Assembly (NCBI GenBank): GCA_963854835.1
Contig: OY978530.1
Location: forward strand, 33,092,195-33,156,194
Origin: Megamerina dolium
Lineage: Eukaryota > Arthropoda > Insecta > Diptera > Megamerinidae
DNA length: 64,000 nt
Direction of reading: 5' to 3'
Translations under genes and position numbers: made by a program
Shown: piece after piece, positions 51,975-62,844 of the stretch
Layout: every line of letters starts with the position of its first letter
Position numbering within the stretch: position 1 is the first letter of the stretch
The notes under the pieces: model-generated
Told to the model about the DNA's origin: nothing
Databases searched by the model: none
Seen by the model: only the letters and a program-made list of their open reading frames with translations

Positions 51975-52660
51975 AAGATTCACCTCTAACTGTTTCTACA
52001 TTACCTCAAACAAGTTTCATAGCACTGAAGCAAAGTTAAAATATAATCCAGACTTCAAACAACTGTACGTCGACTTAACGAGCTTAGTCCAACACATGAA
52101 CTGCATATTGACAACAGAAAATGTTTTATCTGGCCCATCATGCAGTTTCCAAGCCCAAAAATGCTACCCCCAGTTGCAGGGTGATGTTTGGCGGAACGTG
52201 TAATATATATATAATTTAACGTTCGTCTTCTCATTGGTCCACCGCTTCAATGTGATTTGTTTTGGTATGCTGAAGATTTCGACAACTAACATTGAAAAAT
52301 GTTCCGACGCATCAAAGTTGCACAATGTCACATCAATTTCATTATTGATTGGCGCAACGATGAATCAACACTCTAGCAACAGTTCCCGCCTTTAACAGTT
52401 ACATATGGTTTGGCCTTATCACCATTCATCTCAGTTCGTATACTGAAATGTAACCAGTTCTTGAACATAATTCATTCGTCGACAATATTCCTACTGGCTG
52501 CAACAATATGGACGACCTCGTTACATTGAAGGCAGAGCTCATGGAGGTATTTTTGAACGCAAATTTTAAACTATGGAAATAGAGTTCTAATTGTTTTCTC
52601 TTATTACGAACCATACCTGATGACTTACGTGCGTTCAACTCGGTTGAAATCGGTTATAAT
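51975..52660 (+). pseudogene. BEL/Pao reverse transcriptase relic
   Basis: Plus strand, several frames. KYNPDFKQLYVDLTSLVQHM (about 52040) is followed by YLAHHAVSKPKNATPSCRVM (about 52125), matching the BEL signature Y-L-P-H-H-A-V...R-V-V-F-D. The catalytic region follows (NSFVDNIPTGCNNMDDLVTL, about 52470, where the family has Y-V-D-D), then LKAELMEVFLNANFKLWK. The RT core has an internal deletion and no intact frame. It is unrelated in position to the BEL gag on the minus strand at 32 kb. Confidence 0.75.
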
Positions 52661-52883
52661 ATCAAATTAACAGTCAATATACTTCGTATAAATTAGATGC
52701 CGTTCATAAAAAATAAACCAGTAATAAATAATAAGCAATTGTATTTCAACGAAACGAATCGCTCTATCATATAAGTCATGTCACCTTTCATTTTGAATGT
52801 TATGAAAGGAAGGGTAAACTTAATATACTCTTGAATGTTTGCAGGATATAAAAATGCGTAATGAATGTCTTAAAAAAGCGCAT
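52661..52883. other. No recognisable gene
   Basis: AT-rich spacer before the SINE-like repeat; it probably lies in a CaMKI intron. Confidence 0.35.
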
Positions 52884-53213
52884 TTTACAGGCCAATTACC
52901 TCGTAAATGAATGGCGGAGATGTGCTCTTTTCGGTACACCGTGTGGTCAAGTGGAGAGGTTATAGTATTATGGTATTATGTTGGGCTTGGTGTTTGTGAT
53001 TGAACCTGTTTCTAGGTAAAACTAAGCCATATTAGAATTAATTAAATACAAAAACCTAAAAAAAAAAAAATCCTGTATTTACCAGCCTACAATAGTTAAC
53101 GTATTTTTTACGGCGTAGCTACGGGCGATTCAACCCGTGAAATATTAAATTATTTTTACATGTTAAATGCATGTTAAATTGCATAAGTCGTAATTTTTTT
53201 AATATAACCAATA
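52884..53213 (+). repeat. SINE-like repeat family 2, copy 1
   Basis: About 330 bp, closely similar to 54584-54918 in the same orientation. Near its start GTGTGGTCAAGTGGAGAGG, and 55 bp later GTGATTGAACCTGTTTC, resemble pol III A and B boxes, suggesting a tRNA-derived SINE. It has no coding capacity. It lies in the intron upstream of the first CaMKI exon. Confidence 0.65.
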
Positions 53214-53214
53214 T

Positions 53215-53246
53215 GAATAAACTATAAAACATTTTATAGTTTATTC
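53215..53246. repeat. Perfect hairpin
   Basis: GAATAAACTATAAAA and its exact reverse complement are separated by 2 bp. A 15-bp stem lies just beyond the SINE-like repeat. It may be the relic of a small palindromic insertion. Confidence 0.7.
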
Positions 53247-53495
53247 GTATTATTTTATTTTTGGTAGGTGATTGAAGATTTTTGGCTTGGCGTGAAATTA
53301 TGCGAAAGTGGTAGTTAAAGTATTAAATCATACATTTATTTAGATATACTTACTTACTTACTTTATTTAGATATACTATGTAATATACAATGCTCTTACA
53401 AAAACCAACCCCCACCCTCATTGCTCTTAGCCCCCTTTGACACCATTATTGCAGATTGTGTTGGAAATGATTCCATTTTGTTTGAATTTTTTTAG

Positions 53496-53570
53496 GTTAA
53501 CACATCCAAACATTGTACAATTGTTGGAAACATATGAAGACAAATCAAAAGTATATTTAGTCATGGAATT
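53496..53570 (+). CDS. CaMKI: Calcium/calmodulin-dependent protein kinase I, internal exon
   Basis: 75 bp encoding LTHPNIVQLLETYEDKSKVY-LVMEL, the alphaC-beta4-beta5 segment and hinge of a CaM kinase. It is preceded by a T-rich tract and AG (53494-53495) and followed by GTAAGT (53571). It starts with the last base of a codon (phase requiring two bases from the previous exon) and ends after two bases of the Leu codon that is completed by the next exon. CaMKI is a cytosolic Ser/Thr kinase activated by Ca2+/calmodulin and phosphorylation of its activation loop. Upstream exons (glycine-rich loop, catalytic Lys) were not found in this window. Confidence 0.93.
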
Positions 53571-54508
<938 letters not shown>

Positions 54509-54573
54509 ATAGTAATTAGAATAATGAAAAAAGTTGTTAAAGCCCACCGTTTTTTTTTAAATGATAAAATAAA
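54509..54573. repeat. Direct repeat flanking SINE-like copy 2 (left)
   Basis: About 65 bp (ATAGTAATTAGAATAATGAA through GTTAAAGCCC) recurs with a few changes at 54921-54987, directly on the other side of the SINE-like repeat. Confidence 0.8.
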
Positions 54574-54583
54574 AAATATACTC

Positions 54584-54918
54584 TTTACAGCCCAATTACA
54601 TCGTACATGAATTTCGGAGATGTGTTCTTTTCGGTACACCGTGTGGTCAAGTGGGGAGGTTATGGTATTATGGTATTATGTCGGGCTTGGTGTCTGTGAT
54701 TGAACCCGTTTCTAGGTAAAACTAAGCCATATTTGTATTAATTAAATACAAAACCTCCATCAAATAAAAAAAAAATCCTGTATTTACCAGCCTACAAAAG
54801 TTAACGTTTTTTTTATGGCGTAACTACGGGCTATTCAACCCGTGAAATATTAAATTATTTTTACATATTAAATACATGTTAAATTGCATAAGTCGTCATT
54901 TTTTTAATATAACCAATA
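54584..54918 (+). repeat. SINE-like repeat family 2, copy 2
   Basis: 335 bp, clearly the same family as 52884-53213, including GTGTGGTCAAGTGGGGAGG and GTGATTGAACCCGTTTC. The second matches a B box better than copy 1. It is flanked by ~65-bp direct repeats. Confidence 0.7.
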
Positions 54919-54920
54919 CG

Positions 54921-54987
54921 ATAGTAATTAAAATAATGAAAAAATTTGTTAAAGCCCATCGTTTTTTTTTTTAAATGAAAAAATAAA
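54921..54987. repeat. Direct repeat flanking SINE-like copy 2 (right)
   Basis: Partner of 54509-54573. It is too long and too diverged for a fresh target duplication, so a segmental duplication or an old recombination is more likely. Confidence 0.75.
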
Positions 54988-55130
54988 TTTAAAATTTAAT
55001 CAGAGATTAATAATTTTTGTACTGCCTGAACAGATTTTGATATTCCTCTTTCATCGATATTTTGACAAATAGTCATTTTAATACTACCTTAACATGTGTT
55101 GACATATGCTGTGCATGACATGAGTACAAA
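54988..55130. other. No recognisable gene
   Basis: Short AT-rich spacer before the rosa element. Confidence 0.4.
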
Positions 55131-55132
55131 TA

Positions 55133-56417
55133 AAGCGTGATCCATTTCGAGGTTCCCTAATTTTTTAAAGAAAAAACACAGAAAATTCAAATTGAATGGG
55201 GAATGTTTATTATCATTTGAAAGAACATTCTTTGGGATTTATTTTTTGAAGATTATGTCTTTCAAATGTTGGCCGCGGCTACGTCTCAGATGGTCCATCC
55301 GTTGAGCCCAATTTTCGATGACTCGTTCGAGTATTTCGACTGGTAACTGGCGAATGACACACGTGATGTTTTGCTCCTAGGCCTGAATCGAAGCGGGTTT
55401 GTCCGCATAAACTTTAGACTTTACATATCCCCACAGGAAAAAGTCTAACGGTGTGATATGACACGATCTTGGTGGCCAATCGACCGGCCCAAAACGTGAA
55501 ATTATCTGCTCACCGAAGTGTTCTCTCAATAAATCCATTGATTGATGCGATGTGAGGGAAGTGGCGCCGTCTTGTTGAAACCAAATATCGCCGAGATCAC
55601 GAGCTTCAATTTCAGGCATCAAATAGTCGGATATCATGGCACGATAACTGTCGCCATTGTCGGCATAATTTTTGAAGAAAGATGGACCGATGATTCCATC
55701 GGCCCACAAACCACACCAAACCGTTGTTTTTTCTGGATGAAGTGGCAGCTGTTGAATCTCTTCAGGTTGCTCTTCGTCCCAAATGCGGCAATTTTGCTTG
55801 TTTACATACCCATTGAGCCAGAAATGGACCTCATCGCTGAACAAAATTTGACTCGAAAACGTCGGATCTTCTTGGAACTTTTCAAGAGCCCATAGAGCGA
55901 AGCGATGTCGCTTGGGAAGGTCGGGCGGCTTCAGTTCTTGCACAAGCTGTATTTTGTACGCTTTCAATTTAAGATCTCGACGTAAAATGCGCCAAGTCGT
56001 TCCATACGTCAGTTCGAGTTGCTGCGAACGTCGACGAATCGACTCTCCACGGTCTTCGTGTACACTCTCAGCTACCGCTATATTTTCTTCACTGCGTGCT
56101 GTAAGTGGTCTATTCGGTCGAATATTAGCCAATAATGAATGCTGGGTCTCAAGATGGGTGATGGTGTTGCGAATAGTAGGCTCAGTAGGCCGATTATGTT
56201 TACAATAAATTGTGCGAAGTGCACGGAACACATTCCTCACAGAACGTGAATTTTCGTAATAAAGTTGAACGATTTGTAAACGTTGTTCAGGAGTAAGTCT
56301 TTCCATGATGAAATGCCAAACAATACTAAACAAAAATAACATGACAGCATGGCACGATTCACACGTGATCTGTCAAAAAAGGCTATTTAAAAAAGTATGT
56401 CTACTTGGATCACCCAA
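55133..56417 (-). mobile_element. Rosa-type (DD41D) mariner-like transposon
   Basis: About 1285 bp between TA dinucleotides (55131-55132, 56418-56419). The ends read AAGCGTGATCC and, reversed, TTGGGTGATCC, imperfect terminal repeats. It contains a transposase with a 41-residue spacing between the second and third catalytic Asp. The rosa group with DD41D was first described from Ceratitis rosa. It lies in the presumed CaMKI intron on the opposite strand. Confidence 0.85.
55239..56306 (-). pseudogene. Rosa-type transposase, one premature stop
   Basis: Likely start MERLTPEQRLQIVQLYYEN at 56306. The helix-turn-helix N-terminus is followed by EPTIRNTITHLETQHSLLAN. The catalytic core has Asp in ILFSDEVHFWLNGYVNKQN, Asp in IWFQQDGATSLTSHQS and Asp in ITPLDFFLWGYVKSK, giving DD41D by direct count. 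A TAG at 55377-55379 cuts the protein after ...DKPASIQA. Forty-five more codons continue in the same frame to TAA at 55239-55241 (EQNITCVIRQLPVEILERVI...). Apart from this nonsense codon I see no frameshift. Confidence 0.88.
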
Positions 56418-57374
56418 TATTACGATTGCCCTACTTTCTTAATTATACTATAGAGTACATAAACGTGTATACAGATTGCTAGGAGAGAAGAAGGAATGAA
56501 ATGTCATGTTTTTTCATAAATAAAATCATTACTAAAATTAGTTATTTTAAACTGAAATTAATTATAAATAAAATTAAATTTTTTTCATTTTAATTAATTA
56601 ATTATAATTAATTTAAAAAATAATTGGGTGTAATTAACCCTATCCAACATTAAAGGTATACACAATTAACAGTTTTTCTAATATTAATTTACTACAAAAT
56701 AAAATATAGGAATTTTATAATATTTTCCTACTCATAAAAGTCTTAAGCTGACTTTTTTCAACTATAATTAAATGTTCTGTCATATAACGACTTTTATTTT
56801 AATATAGAAAAATAAAAATCCGAATATAACTGTTTCGAGAAGCACAAAAATATATCTCATAAATGACTTTTATTTCTCTTTCAAAAAATAGAAATCATAA
56901 AATTATATATTAAGTTTCATTTAATTGTATGAGTTAAATAATAATTTATATATTTTGCCTTTATGGTAAAAAAGTAAGAAAACAATCTGAAGATTATTTT
57001 ATGGAAAAGACATAACAGTTACGTTCCCTGAAAATAATGTATCATCAAGTGCATGATTTTATTAAATAAAATAACATGATCTCTCATGCTGTTATTTTTC
57101 ATGTTTTGTTTACTGTTATCTTAGTTTTAGTGGAACTTGTGATCAAACTGAAATTTATTATGGAAGTGAAAAGAAAAACAAAAAGGTGTTGTATAGATAA
57201 TAAAATGTGTTCTATAATCGAAAATAGTTATAATAAAAATATGGAAGGTTCTAAAAAATTAATTAAAGAGAAGAAAATAAAAAATAATCTATGGCAAAAG
57301 AAATGAAGGGTTATCAAAAAAAAGTATCTGCAACAGAAATGTACGTTAAAGTATTGTGAAAAAAACAGAAAAGC
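56418..57374. other. No recognised gene in about 950 bp
   Basis: Extremely AT-rich with runs of AATTA. A 76-codon Lys/Ile-rich frame (57076-57306) has no recognisable features and probably reflects composition. Confidence 0.4.
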
Positions 57375-57645
57375 GTTGCCGAACAAATAAATCCAGTTGT
57401 CAGTTACGAACTGTGAATGTCAATTTACAAGTTTCTGATAGTTTTCAGTTCACGTACTTCTTGTAGACTTTCTTATATCGAGAGTGACAGATGACAGAAA
57501 TTGATAGCGGTAGTAATGTAAGTGAGCAGACCTAATAAAACAGCAATCAGCCGTTTAGTTAATTCGCAATACTGCCGTCTATCAGGTTAATATTTTATTC
57601 GGATTAAGTGTTAATACGGATTCACGCTGTCGTCTGTATAGGCTA
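57375..57645. mobile_element. MITE family 1, copy 3 (truncated, inverted)
   Basis: Inverted relative to copies 1 and 2. It retains the internal CAAATAAATCCAG to CTGTTTTATTAGG-equivalent part and one terminal repeat (CTGTCGTCTGTATAGGCTA at the right end). The other terminal repeat is missing at about 57372. More diverged than the other copies. Confidence 0.8.
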
Positions 57646-58045
57646 TTATGCATGGGCGTGCAAGTGGTAAAGCGTATTCCGCAGTCAAAGATAATGCATC
57701 ATATTACAACTTCAAGTTTACAACTTTACCATTTATATTGTCATGACTCATAAATCTGAGAAATATATCTGGGATATAGCCGAATGTACATCATCTTGTT
57801 ATACAATATATTCTGATGGATGCTTTTACCAAAATCTATTGTAAATATAGTGTTATCCAATGCCTTAATGTTGTTTTGTGTGAAAACCACATTGAACCAT
57901 TCACCGTATGTATTAATGAGTGGGTGGAATCGAATTCCAACAACAAATTATTAATAATAAACAAATCAATTTACCCACCCAACTAGTTGGACTAATGAAA
58001 GACGCACGAAACAATCAATCTATGGACATGTTTTCTTTTTTTCAG
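57646..58045. other. No recognisable gene
   Basis: AT-rich sequence leading to a T-rich tract with a good 3' splice-site context at 58030-58045. Confidence 0.35.
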
Positions 58046-58184
58046 TTTTCAAGTTGGAGACCCTACAATAAATACGATTCGTGCTTTGCCATATGATCCA
58101 ACAGGATCCATATATGAAAATACCTACATTAAAGACGATTATCAGCTTCTTCTATTAAGGACTGCTAAAAATTCGGTAGCCTAA
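58046..58184 (+). CDS. Candidate terminal exon of an unidentified gene
   Basis: TTTTCTTTTTTTCAG at 58031-58045 is a strong acceptor. In one frame the next 45 codons are open and read FQVGDPTINTIRALPYDPTG then SIYENTYIKDDYQLLLLRTA-KNSVA, ending in TAA at 58182. The composition is protein-like and unlike the AT-rich background. AATAAA-type signals follow at about 58298, 58443 and 58470. The phase (one base completing a codon) does not fit splicing from the CaMKI exon ending at 53847 in phase 0, so it would belong to another transcript or be a relic. I do not recognise the protein. Confidence 0.35.
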
Positions 58185-58825
58185 CCTATTTCACTCCCAA
58201 AGGCTAAGAATTTCCAAGAAGAAATAGCAACATCTGCAGGACCTAAATAATATAGTAGTAAATAATAATAGTAGTATGCCTTCGGAGCAATTAATTAATA
58301 AATACTTGTATACCTTATTTTTGGTAGTTGACTAATTTTTTCGATAAATTCAAATATTTTGTTTTTTTTTCTGTCTATGAAGTACCTTTTTTTGTTATTA
58401 GCAGTTATTAGTAATGTAACAAAAGTAAATAACTCAAGATATAATAAAACCTATAACTGTTTTTATTTAAAATAAAACATATGTTTTTATTTGTATTTTT
58501 TTCAGACATAGATTGTACTGTGAGACACATAGCATAAAATGTATTTTATAAAACATATTTTATTTGCCTAAAATAGTTCATGTTAATCCACATTTTTAAA
58601 TTTTGTTTTATTATCTCAAGCAGTTTAAATTTGATATCGTTTTTTGCTTCTCCTGTAAACTTATGAAGAGTGATATTACGGTATTTTATATTTTAGGTGA
58701 GGATGTGTATATTCTTTCGAATGCAGCTGTTCCTTAATATTGCAATGTCAAGGTATGCTTTCGTGTTTATTATGAATTTAGTTTATGGGTTTGGTATGTT
58801 TTTCGTGAGCAGTCTACGTTCGTCA
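58185..58825. other. AT-rich sequence, possible 3' untranslated region
   Basis: If the preceding exon is real this would be its 3' untranslated region; several AATAAA/AATAAAA signals are present. Otherwise nothing is seen. Confidence 0.3.
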
Positions 58826-59003
58826 ACCTCAGATGTAAATTCGTCGTACCTAAAAATCTTTAAATAAGTATTTTCTAAAAGTCTCTAGGAAAAATTAAGA
58901 AAAATACCACACAGCGCCATTTAGCGTACTTCTGATTAAAGAAAAAACGTCATATGTGAATTCCTCGTACCAAGAATTCATATATAAGTATTTTCTAAGA
59001 ATG
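58826..59003. repeat. Imperfect tandem duplication, period about 117 bp
   Basis: TCAGATGTAAATTCGTCGTA...TAAGTATTTTCTAA (58826 on) recurs as TCATATGTGAATTCCTCGTA...TAAGTATTTTCTAA (58949 on). About 80% similar by eye; no coding content. Confidence 0.6.
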
Positions 59004-59172
59004 TATTTCTAGAACCTAAATTAATTTAACAATAAATTTCTTCCTTTTTTGAGGTAAACCCGAAAAAACTATTAACCAGGTATTATTGAGACCTTACCAT
59101 AAATTATTAGTTGCTTTTGGTTTCACTCAATACCGATTTGGTCTGTCTGTGTAATTGACACACTGGTAGTAA
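59004..59172. other. No recognisable gene
   Basis: Short spacer before the large inverted repeat. Confidence 0.35.
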
Positions 59173-59808
59173 AATCTTATGAATTATACCAGAGACTTTA
59201 GAAGTTATGAGATATCCCACTGTTAATAGACAGCGTTTTAACAGCAAATCTGGCGATGAAACAATGGCCACCTTTTCTCTCAAAACCAAACATGGTTTTA
59301 GATACACTGGAAACAGTTGAGAATGAGTATTTTCATACGTAAACCAATTGCAGCTTCACACAATCAATTTGAGTCGGCATTTCACATATATAAATACTTT
59401 CCGACGATGAAGATTCAATATTGAAATATATAGGATAATTCGAAATTATCTTTATGCAAGAATATGCGAAATTTAGTATATGTAATACTTTAGTTACTTT
59501 TTTTTAAAAACTAATTCATATCAAAATTTTATTAAAAATATGTAGGTAATAATAATTAATTAAATTATCATGGAACACGATTTTTTCTTAAAATTTAATT
59601 TGTTTACAATAATTAATTCTTATCAAAATGTTTAGCTATCAGGTGAATTTCAATAAGAAAGCATCCGATATTTGTCTACTACTACAAACAATCAACTCTA
59701 TCATCTGTTCGATTTTAGTTGCTCTCATATTTTCGTTTTCTACATATTTTACTACGTAAATATATATGTACATATGCGAAGCAAAATTGTCTATTTTTCA
59801 TTGATAAA
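59173..59808 (+). repeat. Left arm of a large inverted repeat
   Basis: About 635 bp whose reverse complement recurs at 60398-61030. Examples: GTTAATAGACAGCGTTTTAA (59222), GTTGAGAATGAGTATTTTCA (59318), AAAATTGTCTATTTTTCATT (59783). Similarity is roughly 93-95% by eye with small indels. The outer edge fades near 59173; the inner edge is sharp after CATTGATAAA at 59808. No transposase is seen. Confidence 0.93.
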
Positions 59809-60397
59809 GGCGTCTAGACGTCCAGACAACTATAAGGACAATGTGCAATTAGAGGCGGAGGCACAACAACCGCCGTTTGTGTCGTTTCGTGTAAATTTCG
59901 TGCTCTGACTGTGTTCTGTGACGCCACCGAATTGTCCGATTTACTGTGTACGAAAAATCAAAGACAGTGGCGAAGACAATAAGAAGTGTTATTGTCTTCG
60001 CAAAATTCTCTTGTATAAACCCCAATTTGGGTAGATAAATATATAATACGCGGTATCTTAGAAGAATATACCTAGAATCTCTGGTCGTTTTAATTTTTCC
60101 CATATGATTTGTCAGGTATTTCGCCATACGAATTTGACCCGCCTTATCGCGCATGTGTGAATTTGTTTTGTATATGGAAGAAAAAATAGAAGATCAGAAA
60201 TTTGATGAGTATTTTTCTTCTTCAAGAAACGAGAGCAAAAGCAACAACAAATACGCAGGCGTAGATGAGTTTGTGTACCAATGCGAGTGAAATCGGCGAA
60301 AAACGAACAATTTGATGTGTTGGTTGCTGAACAAGCGCAAAATGACAAAATCTTCAAAAGTTCAAACGCATGATTGCTGTGTTACCGATCTCTCGTA
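59809..60397. other. Unique centre of the large inverted repeat
   Basis: 589 bp, visibly less AT-rich than the arms. It includes a 12-bp-stem hairpin CGAAGACAATA...TATTGTCTTCG (59971-60000). Two overlapping minus-strand frames (59849-60154, 101 codons; 60112-60357, 81 codons) have no motif I recognise. A TATAAACCCC...AATATATAA stretch (about 60014-60048) has the look of a promoter or LTR part, but I found no matching second copy. Function unknown. Confidence 0.5.
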
Positions 60398-61030
60398 TTT
60401 ATCAATGAAAAATAGACAATTTTGATTCGCATATGTACATATGTATTTACGTAGTAAAATATGTAGAAAACGAAAATATGAGCTGCAACTAAAATCGAAC
60501 AGATGATAGAGTTGATTGTTTGTAGTAGTAGGCAAATATCGGATGCTTTTTATTGAAATTCACCTGATAGCTAAACATTTTGATAAGAATTAATTATTGT
60601 AAACAAATTAAATTTAAAGGAAAAATCGTGTTCCATGATAATTTAATTAATTCTTATTACCTACATATTTTTAATAAAATTTTGATATTCATTAATTTCT
60701 AATAAAAAAGTAACTAAAGTATTACATATACTGAATTTCGCATATTCTTGCATAAAGATAATTTCGAATTATCCTATATAATTTCAATATTGAATCTTCA
60801 TCGTTAGAAAGTATTTATATATGTGAAATGCCGACTCAAATTGATTGTGTGAAGCTGCAATTGGTTTACGTATGAAAATACTCATTCTCAACTGTTTCCA
60901 GTGTATCTAAAACCATGTTTGGTTTTGAGTGAAAAGGTGGCCATTGTTTCATCGCCAGATTTGCTGTTAAAACGCTGTCTATTAACAGTGGATATCTCAT
61001 AACTTATATTCTCTGATATTATTTTAAATC
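60398..61030 (-). repeat. Right arm of a large inverted repeat
   Basis: Inverted partner of 59173-59808. The inner edge starts TTTATCAATGAAAAATAGAC. The outer edge is near 61030, where similarity fades in a stretch resembling TTATATTCTCTGATATTATT. Confidence 0.93.
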
Positions 61031-61289
61031 TAACTGTTAACATAGCTATAAGATTTTTTTGTTCATTGCTTAATTTGTTGTTCCGTAATATTTCTATTTG
61101 TATCTAATGAATTGTTAGTGACCCTGTACTAATTTTGAATAAATGTAATATACTAACATGATGGAACTCTTAATTAAATACCACAACATGTGAGGTGAAA
61201 GGATCATTGAAACAATTGGGTTGAAGGAGTTTAAATGAAGATGTCCTTCAACAGATAAGTAGGGTAACAGAGGAGGTAGTAACAACGTA
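61031..61289. other. No recognisable gene
   Basis: AT-rich spacer between the inverted repeat and the LINE 3' end. Confidence 0.35.
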
Positions 61290-62838
61290 TATATTTGCTC
61301 TGTCGACGATCACATCTTACAATATTTACGATAGTTTACAAACTTTACTTTCTTGTTCATCAAGTGGACCACGCGAAACCAGACCAAGGTCTGTTAGAGA
61401 ATATGAGCCCTATAGCTGATGCCTCTGGGAGCCAACCACAAGTGTTACGGGCACTGCGATCCAACGAGATCTTTTGTACCCAAGCCCGTCTACGACACTA
61501 GAATCTCCTTTTACTTTTTAAAGAAGGATAGAATTGATCTTGTCGAACTTTTGATGATTGAAGCTGGTGTTGGGAAACTCTGCTGAAAGCGTTTGAGGCG
61601 AAGCCTGGCCAAGGCCGGACATTCGCAAAGTATGTGGATTGATGTTTCATCCTCTTCCAGACAGAGTCTACACTCCGTGTCAGAGTCCCATTTTGTGGAG
61701 GTGGTATTTTAACCAGTTATGTCCTGAGGGATATTAGGCGTAGGTTTGTTGTGCTAATACTAATTTTGTCAAAAGCTGCATTGAAGCGGATGAGAGTTTT
61801 CGCTTGGCGTAGACCTGTCGAATTTGTCCATTGTAGTAGGTATTTGTCGTGGTAATATTTTTCCATCATAGCTTTGGCCGATGCACAGCTTATATCGCAG
61901 AAAGGTTCTGCGCCCGTCAGTGGAGAAGATGAGCCAGCTCTTGCTAGGTCGTCCGCCACTTTATTGCCCTCAATTCCGTTGTGCCCCGGAACCCAACATA
62001 ATGTGACCTTATTTCGCATAGAGAGTTTTTGTAGGATAAGGAAGCATTCGGTGACTAGATTTGAGAAGAACTCCCATGAGGAGAGAGATTTGATGGCAGC
62101 TTGGCTGTCTGAGCATATAAGAATGAGCGCTCCTTTGGGCCCTTTGGCATGTAGATGATGTGCACAAAGTTCTATGTCATGTATTTCTGTTTGGAAGACA
62201 GTTGGCCACGAGCCCGTTGTGACAGATATGCGGGTATTAGGACCGTATATACCGGCACCTGTACCTTTGTCTGTCTTCGATCCGTCTGTAAACCAAACGT
62301 AATTATGTTTTGAGGGTATTAAGTTGTTATTCGTTTTCCATTCCAGTCTGTCTGGGATGAATGTGGAGAAGCGGCTGCAATAGCGCAGTCCTTGAGGCAT
62401 GGAATCAGAGTTAGAATATATTTCTATATTTGGTATATTTTTGATGATTGTTTTGTGTCCACTTGAACTCGAAGTTGAACTGTGGAAAAGGTTCATGCGA
62501 ATGGCACTGATTGCTGTTGAGTTTTGAATATAAAAGTTTTGCAGTAGGAGTCCTACCAGAGCCTCTAGTGCAGCAGTGGGATAAGATTTCACAGCCGCAG
62601 TTTGAGATAGACACGGCAGTCTTTGAAGTTTATTGCATTCACGGATTGCCGATATTTTGGTAACTTTTGGCCACCATACCACTGCAGGTTACAATTGTCC
62701 TAACCATGATTGTGTAAAATTATTTTCGGTGATAAACCCCATGTTTTGCCAAAAATTCGTTTGCAAGTCCACATAAATTTAGTCGCCTTATTTAGCGTGT
62801 AGCTTAGGTGGGAATTCCAATTTAGTCTTCTGACCAGT
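61290..62838 (-). pseudogene. LINE with RNase H domain (R1/LOA/I group), 3' part
   Basis: Minus strand. The RT C-terminus (LNWNSHLSYTLNKATKFMWT, then CKRIFGKTWGLSPKI, about 62820-62740) is followed, after a frameshift, by a 321-codon frame (62682-61717). That frame starts VVWWPKVTKISAIRECNKLQ-like and includes TAALEALVGLL. It contains a complete RNase H: Asp in VWFTDGSKTDKGTGAGIYG, Glu in FQTEIHDIELCAHH, Asp in LICSDSQAAIKSL and Asp in GIEGNKVADDLARAG. After a stop at 61717 a Cys-rich end follows (CRLCLEEDETSIHILCECPA, about 61680-61610). It is 5'-truncated where the RTE copy begins. Confidence 0.85.
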
Positions 62839-62844
62839 TAAATT

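Noticed and set aside
57076..57306. Lys-rich small protein
   Set aside because: Composition matches the extremely A-rich background; nothing else supports a gene.
58046..58184. Continuation of CaMKI after H-R-D-L-K
   Set aside because: The phase does not fit and the peptide lacks the expected P-E-N-L start and D-F-G region.
59849..60357. Transposase genes in the centre of the large inverted repeat
   Set aside because: The two minus-strand frames show no catalytic motif or ordered domain, and overlap each other in different frames.
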